Positions 51,617 through 61,404 of a DNA stretch of 64,000 nt are shown piece after piece. A model generated the notes under the pieces. The model was given only the letters and a program-made list of their open reading frames with translations. It was not told where the DNA came from and ran no database searches. Each line of letters starts with the position of its first letter. Within the stretch, counting starts at the first letter, position 1. The position numbers were made by a program, and so were the translations under genes. The DNA is from an uncultured Eubacteriales bacterium (GTDB lineage Bacteria; Bacillota; Clostridia; Oscillospirales; Oscillospiraceae), in contig UQWI01000005.1 of NCBI GenBank assembly GCA_900544765.1, forward strand, positions 1 through 64,000. The letters run 5' to 3'.

Positions 51617-52045
51617 ATGGCATATAACCACGGACGGGAAGAACGCAAATGGCATATCTGGAAAGAGAACGAAGAAAAGATATTGCGAGAGTGCGGCGTT
51701 GACGAAAGCACGATTGAGGAAATCCGTACTTATGACAGAGCAGATTTTAATTCCAACAGGCGATTTTACCGTTGGACAAATGATGTAGCGGAGTACCTTG
51801 AAGAAATGGCGGATAGAGAGTCGCAGGCAGAGATACATTCTGTCGATGAATTGTTAGATGAAATCGAAAACGAAACGCTTTATCGTGCATTGCTTACGGT
51901 GGACAAGCGTACTCTGCGTATTCTCCTGCTGAAAATGCAGGGCTATTCCATAAAGGAGATTGCGCCACTTGTCGGTCTGACAACAGGAGCTATCTACGCA
52001 AGATTAGACCATCTGCGGAAAAAGCTGAAGCAATTTAAGCGTTAG
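51617..52045 (+). CDS. Sigma-70 region-4-like regulator of the element
   Basis: The 142-residue protein ends in a sigma region 4 helix-turn-helix (VDKRTLRILLLKMQGYSIKE, then IAPLVGLTTGAIYARLDHLRKKL). An N-terminal charged half contains EEIRTYDRADFNSNRRFYRW. Such sigma-like proteins are typical of Tn916-, Tn4451- and IME-type elements, placed upstream of the recombinase. TTGGAGGACAT precedes the ATG. It probably controls excision genes. Confidence 0.85.
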   Translation: MAYNHGREERKWHIWKENEEKILRECGVDESTIEEIRTYDRADFNSNRRFYRWTNDVAEYLEEMADRESQAEIHSVDELLDEIENETLYRALLTVDKRTLRILLLKMQGYSIKEIAPLVGLTTGAIYARLDHLRKKLKQFKR

Positions 52046-52127
52046 AGGGTAATTTTCAGCTTTTTCAAGGACTATAGAGTGATGGAAATTTTCTCTCACT
52101 CTATTCTTTATAGGAGGATTATTGCAT

Positions 52128-52385
52128 ATGAACAGCTATATAGACGAAACAACAAAGGAACAATTTATCGAAGACACTACTATCCGAGAGGCAATTAACA
52201 ACATTTACGATATGCTTGCAGATATGCCGAAGGAGAAGCGACTTGCTTTCTTCGAGCAAATTTCAAAACCAAAAGATTTAGATTTTGTAAAGAAAATGGA
52301 TGGTATTTATTATGTCGTCTGCGCCCACTTTGATAGGGAGCAAAGAGAAGATATGATAACCAAGGTCAATCGGATATTAGCATAG
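52128..52385 (+). CDS. Small conserved mobile-element protein
   Basis: The ATG at 52128 lies ten bases after AGGAGG and gives 85 residues (MNSYIDETTKEQFIEDTTIR, then INNIYDMLADMPKEKRLAFF). It is helical and soluble. Similar short proteins occur between the sigma-like gene and the recombinase of clostridial elements. The function is unknown. Confidence 0.65.
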   Translation: MNSYIDETTKEQFIEDTTIREAINNIYDMLADMPKEKRLAFFEQISKPKDLDFVKKMDGIYYVVCAHFDREQREDMITKVNRILA

Positions 52386-52430
52386 AAGTGTAAAAATATT
52401 TCAAATTCACGCTTTAAAGCATTGAAGTAA

Positions 52431-54170
<1,740 letters not shown>

Positions 54171-54210
54171 CCACAAAGACTATACCGTAATTTGATGCAG
54201 AGATGCCCTC

Positions 54211-54240
54211 GTACCCTTCACTTCCTTATGTGAGGGGTAC
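54211..54240. repeat. Right-end hairpin of the element
   Basis: GTACCCTTCAC (54211-54221) pairs with GTGAGGGGTAC (54230-54240) with one T-G wobble. CACTTCCTTATGTGA (54219-54233) is the inverted counterpart of the left-end 15-mer. The purL terminator right arm starts 6 bp further on. Confidence 0.7.
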
Positions 54241-54245
54241 CAAAA

Positions 54246-54259
54246 GCGGCTCCTTTTTT
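54246..54259. terminator. Right arm of the split purL terminator
   Basis: GCGGCTCC plus six T residues complements GGAGCCGC at 46536-46543. Here it is a lone arm next to the element end and 11 bp after the convergent crotonase stop codon. It cannot fold without its distant partner. Confidence 0.75.
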
Positions 54260-54270
54260 ATGCCAAGCGT

Positions 54271-55059
54271 TCAGATTCCCTTGAACTCGGCCTTTCGCTT
54301 TTCGAGGAAGGCGTTTATGCCCTCCTTGAAGTCCTCGGTCTTGCTCAGCTCGTCCATGTACTGCGCCTCAAGCTTGAGGTAGTCCTCCAGCCCTGAGTAC
54401 AGGCTCGCGTTCATCATCTGCTTCAGCCTGGCGTAGACCTTGCCCGGCCCTGCGGCGTACCTCGCCGCTATGGCGTGAGCCCTGTCCAGCAGCTCTTCCG
54501 CAGGGCAGACCTCGTTGACCAGGCCGAGCGAGTACGCCTCGTCGGCCTTCATCGGGCGGCCCGTGCTCATCAGCTCAAAGGCCCTGGCCTGTCCGATAAG
54601 CCTGGGCAGAGTGAACACGCCGCCCGTGTCCGGCGCGAGGCCGATGTTTACGAAGGCCTCGATGAACTTCGCGTTGTCGGCGGCAACGGCTATGTCGCAG
54701 GCAAAGACGAGGTTGCAGCCGCCGCCTGCGGCCGCGCCGTGTACGGCGCAGACCACCGGCTTGCTGAGGCGGCGTATCGCCAGCACCGCCTGGCCCACCT
54801 TAGTAACCAGCGGCCCCAGGCCGAAGCCGGGCTTCTCAAGCTCAGCCTTGAAATAGTGGATGTCTCCGCCGCCGCAGAACGCCTTGCCCGCGCCGGACAG
54901 CACAACCGCCTTCACACTCTCGTCGCGCTCGCATTCGGCGAGGACGGCGAGCATGTCGTCCATGGAGTCGTCGTTCATGGGGTTGAGCGCCTGCGGCTGG
55001 TTCATCACCACGTCCGCGACGCCGTCCTTGACCGAGTACAATACGGTTTTGTATTCCAT
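54271..55059 (-). CDS. Enoyl-CoA hydratase/isomerase-family protein (PaaG-like active site)
   Basis: The 262-residue crotonase-fold protein has the oxyanion-hole segments KAFCGGGDIHYF and HGAAAGGGCNLVFACD. At the two hydratase glutamate positions it has Asn116 (GGGCN) and Asp144 (GLAPDTGG), the pattern of PaaG-type isomerases. It is more likely to shift a double bond in an acyl-CoA than to hydrate it. AAAGGAG precedes the ATG at 55059. It is the last gene of the acyl-CoA operon. Confidence 0.82.
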   Translation of the reverse strand: MEYKTVLYSVKDGVADVVMNQPQALNPMNDDSMDDMLAVLAECERDESVKAVVLSGAGKAFCGGGDIHYFKAELEKPGFGLGPLVTKVGQAVLAIRRLSKPVVCAVHGAAAGGGCNLVFACDIAVAADNAKFIEAFVNIGLAPDTGGVFTLPRLIGQARAFELMSTGRPMKADEAYSLGLVNEVCPAEELLDRAHAIAARYAAGPGKVYARLKQMMNASLYSGLEDYLKLEAQYMDELSKTEDFKEGINAFLEKRKAEFKGI

Positions 55060-55136
55060 AGCAAGCTCCTTTCTAACGAGAGGGGACAGTCTTTGCTGCC
55101 CCCTCCCTGCCTGTATCAAACCATTCTGCCCGCCGC

Positions 55137-55907
55137 TTATTTCTTGGGCATCAGGTACTTGTAGTACTTGCCGGGCAGCTTGGGGTTGGAGTAGATGCCG
55201 TGGAAGCCGGTCGGGTAACGAGCGTAGCCCGCGGCGTGTACGGCCTCGATGCCCTTGGCCGTGGTGTCTATGAACTTGGCGGGCAGGGCAAAGACCAGCT
55301 CGTCGTCCTGGGTGGAGCCGAAGACGCGCTCGCCGCCGCCGGGTATGACGATGGTCGGCTCCTGGCGGACGTAGACCTTGTTGATGTAGCTGGCGCAGGC
55401 CAGGCGGCCGAGAGTGTAGCTCGCCACGCCGTCGCCGGTGTAGTAGGCGTAGCCCTGGGCCATGCGCGTGGCCTGGGCGCTGTTGCCGTAGACAAGGACG
55501 ATGTCCGGCTCAAACTCGGCGCTCTCATAGGGCGCCAGCCAGATGGAGTTGGGCGCCTTGTCGAGCAGGACGTTGGCGGCCTCTATCTTGCGTGCGGCCT
55601 CCTCGGTCCCGGCGTAACCGGGCATGGCGACCTTACCGGCAAGCAGGTTCTCGGTAGGCAGATAGCCGAAGGCGCACAGCGCAGGGGGACATGCGTGGTC
55701 CTCCTGGCGGAACACCAGGGTCTGGCCCATGCGTCGCGCACAGCTGACGCCCTGGCAGATTGTCAGCGGGTAGCCGTACTTGTCCATCGGCATAATCGCC
55801 CCCTCCGGCGGCGTCTCGTCCCCGTAAGCGAGGTGGACGGCGACAGGGTCGGTCTGCGGGCGTATGTATTTTTTTACATTCTCCAGAAACAGTTCCTTCG
55901 TACCCAT
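55137..55907 (-). CDS. DUF169-family protein
   Basis: The 256-residue soluble protein has four cysteines in the conserved pattern ICQGVSCARRMGQTL (Cys51, Cys56) and DHACPPALCAFGYL (Cys73, Cys78). It also has DIVLVYGNSAQATRMAQGY. DUF169 proteins are common in anaerobes, and their activity is unknown; the cysteines could bind a metal or cluster. AAGGAGGAACATT precedes the ATG at 55907. Its place between two crotonase-type genes suggests a part in the same pathway. Confidence 0.78.
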   Translation of the reverse strand: MGTKELFLENVKKYIRPQTDPVAVHLAYGDETPPEGAIMPMDKYGYPLTICQGVSCARRMGQTLVFRQEDHACPPALCAFGYLPTENLLAGKVAMPGYAGTEEAARKIEAANVLLDKAPNSIWLAPYESAEFEPDIVLVYGNSAQATRMAQGYAYYTGDGVASYTLGRLACASYINKVYVRQEPTIVIPGGGERVFGSTQDDELVFALPAKFIDTTAKGIEAVHAAGYARYPTGFHGIYSNPKLPGKYYKYLMPKK

Positions 55908-55932
55908 AATGTTCCTCCTTTTTCCTCTGATA

Positions 55933-56733
55933 TCATTTAGCGGGCTTTGAGCTTGCAAAGTCCGGTTTGCGTTTGCCGAGGAAGGCGCTGACGCCCTCCT
56001 TCAGGTCCGGGGAGCTGAAGGTGCCGGCGGCGAGGGCGGCTTCGTGCGCAAGGCCGGTGCGCAAATCGCACTGCGCGCCCTCAAATACGGCGTGCTTCGC
56101 GGCGATGATGGCGTCGAAGCTGTTTTTAAGCATATGCTGCACGAGCTCCACACATGTGTCGAGCAGAGCAGGGCGCTCCTCCACCACGCGGTTGACGAGG
56201 CCCAGCTCCAGCGCACGACGCGCGTCCACGCGGTCCGTGGTGAAGATTAGCTCCTTGGCGCGGCCCATGCCGATCAGCCTGGCCAGCCGCTGCGTCCCGC
56301 CGTAGCCGGGTATGGTGCCGAGGCTCACCTCCGGCAGGCCGAACAAAGCGTTGGCGCTGGCCACGCGCACATCACAGCACATGGCGAGCTCGCATCCGCC
56401 GCCGAGCGCCCAGCCGCCCACGGCCGCGACGGTTATCTTGTCCATCGTCTCTATGCGGGATGACAGCGCGTGCGCCGACATGCAGACGGAGTAGTGCTCC
56501 GCCGGTGAGCGCACGGCAAATTCCGCGATGTCCGCCCCGGCGACAAAGCTGCGCTCGCCGGCGCCCGTGATGATGAGGGCCTTGACCGTCTCGTCGCGCT
56601 CCAGCTTGTCGACGGCCGCCTCCAGCTCCGCCATAACAGCGTCGTTGAGCGCGTTCAGGACCTCGGGCCTGTTTACCGTCAGCAGGGCTATGCGCTCGTC
56701 GTTAGTTATTTTTTCAAGCAATACAGTACTCAT
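55933..56733 (-). CDS. Enoyl-CoA hydratase/crotonase
   Basis: The 266-residue protein has the full hydratase signature: RSFVAGADIAEF, GGWALGGGCELAMCCDVRVA (Glu115) and FGLPEVSLGTIPGYGGTQRL (Glu135). It probably hydrates a trans-2-enoyl-CoA such as crotonyl- or crotonobetainyl-CoA. AAAGGA precedes the ATG at 56733. It follows the CoA-transferase gene, as CaiD-type hydratases do in carnitine operons. Confidence 0.88.
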   Translation of the reverse strand: MSTVLLEKITNDERIALLTVNRPEVLNALNDAVMAELEAAVDKLERDETVKALIITGAGERSFVAGADIAEFAVRSPAEHYSVCMSAHALSSRIETMDKITVAAVGGWALGGGCELAMCCDVRVASANALFGLPEVSLGTIPGYGGTQRLARLIGMGRAKELIFTTDRVDARRALELGLVNRVVEERPALLDTCVELVQHMLKNSFDAIIAAKHAVFEGAQCDLRTGLAHEAALAAGTFSSPDLKEGVSAFLGKRKPDFASSKPAK

Positions 56734-56797
56734 ACGGCGTCCTTTTGTGCTCATTGGCGGATATTTCGTCAAATTCGTGGCAATTACGCATTTGAGG

Positions 56798-56828
56798 ACG
56801 GCCGTCCCTTTTTGCGAGGGACGGCCGT
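56798..56828. other. Large hairpin between crotonase and CoA-transferase genes
   Basis: ACGGCCGTCCC pairs with GGGACGGCCGT across a 9-nt loop in the 111-bp gap. No long T-run follows on the minus strand, so it may be a processing or partial-termination structure dividing the operon. Confidence 0.6.
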
Positions 56829-56844
56829 ATTAAGCGTGTTAAGT

Positions 56845-58101
56845 TCAGATGAGCTTCTTCTCGCGCAGGTCGGCAATCTTGGCGTCGTCGTAGCCGAGGA
56901 CGGTCTTGAGGACGGACTCGGTGTCCTGGCCCATGCTCGGGGCGCCGCGCCAGACCTTGCCCGGGGTCTCGCTGAGCTTCGGGGCGATGCCGAAGGCGGT
57001 GATGTCGGCGCCGACGGTCTGATCCTCGTAGGTGATCCAGTCGCCGCGGGACTTGAAGTGCTCGTTCTCGAAGGTGTCCTTCGCGTTGTTGACCTTGGAG
57101 CAGGGGACCTTGGCGTCCTCCATAATCTGCTCTATCTCGGCCGCAGTGTGGCTCTTGCACCACTCGACGACCTTGGCGTTCAGCTCGCGGCCCTTCGGGC
57201 TGGCGACGGCCTCCACGCCGGAGGAGCAGTCCTTGTAGTTGAAGTACTCGAGGTCGAAGCCGAGGGCCTGGATGCAGCGCTTGTACACGCCGGGGCCGAA
57301 GGCGCCGAGAGCGACGAGGGCACCGTCCTTGCTCTCGAAGAGGTCGTAGGGCTGGAAGGCCGGGGAGGCGTTGCCGCTGCGCTCGCTGACCTGGCCGGCC
57401 ATCGTATAGCTGGTGTAGGTGCCGCACATGTACTGGGCCATGGCCTCGAACTGGGCGACGTCGACCACCTGGCCCTTGCCGGTTTTCTGAGCGGTGGTGT
57501 AGGCCGCGAGAGTGCCGAACAGGGCGGCGAAGGCGGAGACGAAGTCGTTCATGTAGGGCTTGGCGACGACTGGGTCGCGGTCCTTGAAACCCTGCAGGTA
57601 CAGCCAGCCGGAGAAGGCCTGGCCTATCATGTCGTAGCTGGCGCGGTTGCAAACGCTGGGTACGCCGCCGAACTTGGCGTTGCCGAGGCCGGAGATGTGG
57701 ACTATGACCAGCTTCGGGTTGACCTTCAGCAGCTCCTCGTCATAGATGCCCAGCTTGTCCAGCCAGACCATGTTCTCCATGAAGATGTCAGCTTCCTTTA
57801 TAAGGCCGTAGAACAGCTCCTTGACCTCCGGGTGCTTCAGGTTCAGCTCGAGGGTGAGGCTGAGCTTGTTGCGGGCATCCTGGGCCCAGGCGGTGGAGAC
57901 CTTCTTGCCGTTCACTTCGGCGAAGGGAGCGAGCATACGCAGAGTGTCGCCCACGCCGGGACGCTCGATGTGTATTACCTCGGCGCCGAAGTCGGCCAGC
58001 ATGGTAGCGGCAAAGGGCATTGCGATGAGGGAGCCGGAAGTGATGACACGCATACCGGCAAACGGGCCGTACTCAGGGATGATGAACTTGCGATCGCTCA
58101 T
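56845..58101 (-). CDS. CaiB-like family III CoA-transferase
   Basis: The 418-residue protein has the family III pattern: MPFAATMLADFGAEVIHIER, IFMENMVWLDKLGIYDEELL, PKLVIVHISGLG and PYMNDFVSAFAAL with the catalytic Asp186. The C-terminus (TPGKVWRGAPSMGQDTESVL) resembles L-carnitine CoA-transferase CaiB. It would transfer CoA between an acyl-CoA and a free acid, activating the substrate without ATP. It sits between etfA and the hydratase gene. Carnitine, crotonobetaine or another short or aryl acid is possible; the substrate is inference. Confidence 0.85.
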   Translation of the reverse strand: MSDRKFIIPEYGPFAGMRVITSGSLIAMPFAATMLADFGAEVIHIERPGVGDTLRMLAPFAEVNGKKVSTAWAQDARNKLSLTLELNLKHPEVKELFYGLIKEADIFMENMVWLDKLGIYDEELLKVNPKLVIVHISGLGNAKFGGVPSVCNRASYDMIGQAFSGWLYLQGFKDRDPVVAKPYMNDFVSAFAALFGTLAAYTTAQKTGKGQVVDVAQFEAMAQYMCGTYTSYTMAGQVSERSGNASPAFQPYDLFESKDGALVALGAFGPGVYKRCIQALGFDLEYFNYKDCSSGVEAVASPKGRELNAKVVEWCKSHTAAEIEQIMEDAKVPCSKVNNAKDTFENEHFKSRGDWITYEDQTVGADITAFGIAPKLSETPGKVWRGAPSMGQDTESVLKTVLGYDDAKIADLREKKLI

Positions 58102-58135
58102 TGTTCTTTTCTCCTTTTCTGATGAAATGTATTGC

Positions 58136-59143
58136 TTATTTGGCCTTGCGGGCCTTAATTTCAGCTATCAGGGCTGGGATTACCTTGCGGTAGTCGATGA
58201 CCGCGCCGTAGTGCGAGACGTCGTAGATGGGCGCGCCCTTGGTGTGGTTGATGCTCATAATGCAGCCGGAGTTCTGCATGCCGGCCAGGTACTGCACGGA
58301 GCCGGATATGGCGACGTTCAGTATGAACTTGGGCTTTACAGTGGTGCCGCTCTGGCCTATCTGGTCCTCGTGCGGCATCCAGCCGTTGTCGTTGAGCGGC
58401 CTGGAGCAGGCCACCTCGCCGCCCAGCAGCTGCGCCAGCTCACGCAGCTGCGCGAGGTCCTCCTCGCTCTTTATGCCGCGTCCTCCGGCCACCAGCACGT
58501 CGCACTCGTCGATGGGCTTGCCCTCGAACTTCTTCATGCTGGTCTCCAGCACGATGTATTCGCTGTCGGCCTCGACCTCTACGCTCTCGGTGATGAGCTC
58601 GCCGGCCGCGCCGGTCTTGGGCTCGAAGGGCTCGAATACCTTCGGGTGCACCGTGACCATCTGCGGACGCTTCTCGAGGATGACGATGTGGCTGAGTATG
58701 TTGCCGCCGAAGTTCGGGGTGGTCTGTACGAACACTCCGTCCTCGTCCACGTCGAGGTCGATGGCGTCGGCGGTCAGGCCGGTGCGCAAATCGCACATAA
58801 CGCGCGGGGCCACGTCGCGGCCGATGGGGCTAGCGGCGAAGAGGAATATGCTAGGCTTGTACTTGTTGGCGAGTTCCACCAGCACCTTCTCGTAGGGGCG
58901 GGCGCTGTAGTCCTTCAGGTTCGCGTTCTCGGCCAGGATTACCTGCTCCGCGCCGTAAGCGTAGAGCGTGTCGACAAGGCCTGCGACGTTGTCGCCCAGC
59001 AGCACCGCCGTGACGGTGTCCGTGCCGCCCAGCTTCTCTTTCAGGTCGTGCGCCTTGGCCAGCAGCTCAAAATCCGTGCCGGAGAGGACGCCGTTTTCCT
59101 GCTCGGCGAACACCCAGATGCCCTTGCATTCTTCTTTAGTCAT
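58136..59143 (-). CDS. etfA: Electron transfer flavoprotein alpha subunit
   Basis: The 335-residue protein has the C-terminal FAD-binding domain with GGRGIKSEEDLAQLRELAQL, GQSGTTVKPKFILNVAISGS and VQYLAGMQNSGCIMSINHT. With EtfB it carries electrons to or from the acyl-CoA dehydrogenase encoded two genes upstream. AAGGAGGCG precedes the ATG. It follows etfB by 14 bp. Confidence 0.93.
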   Translation of the reverse strand: MTKEECKGIWVFAEQENGVLSGTDFELLAKAHDLKEKLGGTDTVTAVLLGDNVAGLVDTLYAYGAEQVILAENANLKDYSARPYEKVLVELANKYKPSIFLFAASPIGRDVAPRVMCDLRTGLTADAIDLDVDEDGVFVQTTPNFGGNILSHIVILEKRPQMVTVHPKVFEPFEPKTGAAGELITESVEVEADSEYIVLETSMKKFEGKPIDECDVLVAGGRGIKSEEDLAQLRELAQLLGGEVACSRPLNDNGWMPHEDQIGQSGTTVKPKFILNVAISGSVQYLAGMQNSGCIMSINHTKGAPIYDVSHYGAVIDYRKVIPALIAEIKARKAK

Positions 59144-59157
59144 TGGTATTCGCCTCC

Positions 59158-59943
59158 TTATATGATGTGCTCGGCTTCAAGTACGTCGGCTATGGCTTTG
59201 GCTATGGCCTCGGGCTCGCCCTCGAAGTACTTGGTGTCGGTGTTGCGCTTCGGCGGCTCAAAGATGCGCTTGTTGGAGCTGGGGGAGCCGGGGATGCCTA
59301 TCATGTCGGGGTCGCAGCCCAGGTCCTCGGCGTTCCAGGTGTAGCGCGGCTTCTTGAGCGCCTTCATGATGTTGATGGGGGTCGGGTAGCGCGGCTCGTT
59401 GGCCTCGGCGCAGACGGTGACGAGGGCCGGGAGCTTGACCTTGACCTTCTCGGTGCGGTCGGGCAGGAGCCTCTCGCAGATGGCCCAACCGTCCTCAATC
59501 TCGACCTCGCCGCAGAGCGTGACCTGCGGGATGCCCAGGAAGGCGGCGATGATGGGGCCGGTCTGAGCCGTCTCGGCGTCGGTGGCGTGGCGGCCGCAGA
59601 TGAGTAGGTCGTACTCGCCTATCTTCTCCGCCGCCTTGGCGAGCGGATAACCGGTGGCCAGGGTGTCGGCGCCGCCGAGCGCGCGGTCGGAGAGCAGCAC
59701 GCCCTCGTCGCAGCCCATGCCCAGGGCCTTCTTCAGCACCTCGTCAGCCTGCGGGGGACCCATGCTGATGGCCACTACCGTGCCGCCGTACTTCTCCTTG
59801 AGGCGTAGCGCCGTCTCAACCGCGTTGGCATCGAGCGGGTTCATTATGCTCTCAACGCCCTCGCGCATCAGGTTGCCGGTCTTGGGGTCGAGCTTTACGT
59901 CGTCCGTGTCCGGTACCTGCTTTACGAATACAAGTATCTTCAT
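59158..59943 (-). CDS. etfB: Electron transfer flavoprotein beta subunit
   Basis: The 261-residue protein begins MKILVFVKQVPDTDDVKLDP and has NPLDANAVETALRLKEKYGG, DLLICGRHATDAETAQTGP and ALVTVCAEANEPRYPTPINI, the EtfB signature. It binds AMP or a second FAD. In anaerobes EtfAB with acyl-CoA dehydrogenase can bifurcate electrons; whether this one does is not visible. The ATG at 59943 follows GGAGAGA. Confidence 0.93.
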   Translation of the reverse strand: MKILVFVKQVPDTDDVKLDPKTGNLMREGVESIMNPLDANAVETALRLKEKYGGTVVAISMGPPQADEVLKKALGMGCDEGVLLSDRALGGADTLATGYPLAKAAEKIGEYDLLICGRHATDAETAQTGPIIAAFLGIPQVTLCGEVEIEDGWAICERLLPDRTEKVKVKLPALVTVCAEANEPRYPTPINIMKALKKPRYTWNAEDLGCDPDMIGIPGSPSSNKRIFEPPKRNTDTKYFEGEPEAIAKAIADVLEAEHII

Positions 59944-60013
59944 TGTCTCTCTCCGAACTGTAGTTTTTATTGGCTCTGCCCGGGGAAACCCGGGCAGAGT
60001 GTTCAATCAGGGA

Positions 60014-61153
60014 TTATTTCTGGGCCAGGACGGTGCCGCCGATGACCATGCGGAGGATTTCGTTGGTGCCCTCGCCTATCTCAAGCAGCTTGGCGTCGCG
60101 GACGAAGCGCTCGACGTGGTACTCCTTGGAGTAGCCGTTGCCGCCCAGGACCTGCTGGCACTCGAGGCAAATCTGGGTGCAGCGGGTGCCGGAGAACAGC
60201 TTGGTCTCGGCCGCCTCGAGGGTGTGGCGCTTGCCGGCGGCCTTCATGCGGGCGGTGTCGTAGGTCAACAGCTCCATGGCGCGTATCTCAGCGGCCATGT
60301 CGGCGAACTTGAACTGCACGCCCTGGTGCTTGGCGATGGGCTTGCCGAAGGTCATGCGCTCGTTGGCGTAGTTCTTGGCGACGGTCATCGCGTGCTCGCT
60401 CAGGCCGGCGGCGATGGCGCCGATGCTGATGCGGGCGCCGTCGAGGGCCTCCATGGCCATCTTGAAGCCCTGGCCGGTAGCGCCCAGGAGGGCGTCGGCA
60501 GGCAGATGGATGTTGTCGAAGCTCAGCTCGCAGGTGGCGCTGCCGCGCATGCCCATCTTGTCCTCGAACTTTCCGATGGTCAGGCCCTCGGCGTCCTTCG
60601 GGACGATGAAGGCGCTGATGCCCTTGTTGCCGGCCTCGGGGTCGGTCTTGGCAAGGATGACGTAGTAGTCGGCCACGCCGGAGTTGGTTATCCAGGCCTT
60701 GCCGCCGTTGAGTATCCAGCCGCCGTCCTCAGCGGGCATGCAGGTGCTCTTGATGCCGGCCGCGTCGGAGCCCGCGCTGCTCTCGGTCAGGCCGAAAGCG
60801 AAGATTTTGCCCTGCGCCGCCTGGGGCAGGTACTTGTCCTTCTGCGCCTCGGTGCCGTGGTAGAGGATGAGGTCGCAGGCCAGCCAGTTGGCGTCGAGGA
60901 ACAGGGCCACAGAGGCGCTGCCCTTGGCCAGCTCGTGAATTACTATGATGCTGGTGACCGCGTCGCCGCCGCCACCGCCGTACTTCTCGTCCAGATGGAT
61001 GCCCATGAGGCCGGCCTGGGTGAGCTTCTTATGCAGCTCGTAATCGAAGCCGTTCTCGTCCATCCATTTGTCGCGGGGCTCAACTTCCTTCTTGGTGAAT
61101 TCGCGCACCATGTCACGAATCATTACTTGTTCTTCGGTGAAGTCGAATGTCAT
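60014..61153 (-). CDS. Acyl-CoA dehydrogenase
   Basis: The 379-residue protein has the FAD signature FAFGLTESSAGSDAAGIKST, WITNSGVADYYVILAKTDPE and CQQVLGGNGYSKEYHVER. Catalytic Glu361 lies in LEIGEGTNEILR, the position of short-chain dehydrogenases. It oxidises or, with EtfAB, reduces a 2,3-enoyl-CoA. AGGAGGGCTTATCCC precedes the ATG. It is the first gene of the operon and is divergent from the AraC regulator. Confidence 0.93.
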   Translation of the reverse strand: MTFDFTEEQVMIRDMVREFTKKEVEPRDKWMDENGFDYELHKKLTQAGLMGIHLDEKYGGGGGDAVTSIIVIHELAKGSASVALFLDANWLACDLILYHGTEAQKDKYLPQAAQGKIFAFGLTESSAGSDAAGIKSTCMPAEDGGWILNGGKAWITNSGVADYYVILAKTDPEAGNKGISAFIVPKDAEGLTIGKFEDKMGMRGSATCELSFDNIHLPADALLGATGQGFKMAMEALDGARISIGAIAAGLSEHAMTVAKNYANERMTFGKPIAKHQGVQFKFADMAAEIRAMELLTYDTARMKAAGKRHTLEAAETKLFSGTRCTQICLECQQVLGGNGYSKEYHVERFVRDAKLLEIGEGTNEILRMVIGGTVLAQK

Positions 61154-61210
61154 GGGATAAGCCCTCCTGTTTTTATATTCCGGGACCGCCCGGTCCCTTT
61201 CCTGTATCTG

Positions 61211-61239
61211 ATTATCTTACTTGTCCGCGCTAAACTCAA
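61211..61239 (-). promoter_or_regulatory. Acyl-CoA operon promoter
   Basis: TTGAGT (61239-61234) and GATAAT (61216-61211) have a 17-bp spacer on the minus strand. Downstream, GGGACC/GGTCCC makes a leader hairpin (about 61184-61199) before the ribosome site. Confidence 0.6.
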
Positions 61240-61264
61240 TGAAGAATGGTGCTCTCATTTCTCT

Positions 61265-61311
61265 ATATCTTGCTATGTTAAATTCATAACGGTTCGCAAA
61301 CAGCAAGATAT
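61265..61311. promoter_or_regulatory. Inverted repeat, candidate AraC-type operator
   Basis: ATATCTTGCT (61265-61274) and AGCAAGATAT (61302-61311) are perfect inverted copies with starts 37 bp apart. A partial third copy, AGCAATAT, begins near 61321. They lie upstream of the acyl-CoA promoter and of the divergent regulator, suiting an AraC-type activator that binds paired sites. Confidence 0.7.
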
Positions 61312-61404
61312 CATGTTTGTTAGCAATATAACAACTGCAGCGGTGTATTTCGACACATTTTATTCATTATTCTATTATTGACGTCGGTTATACTTTGATT
61401 TATA

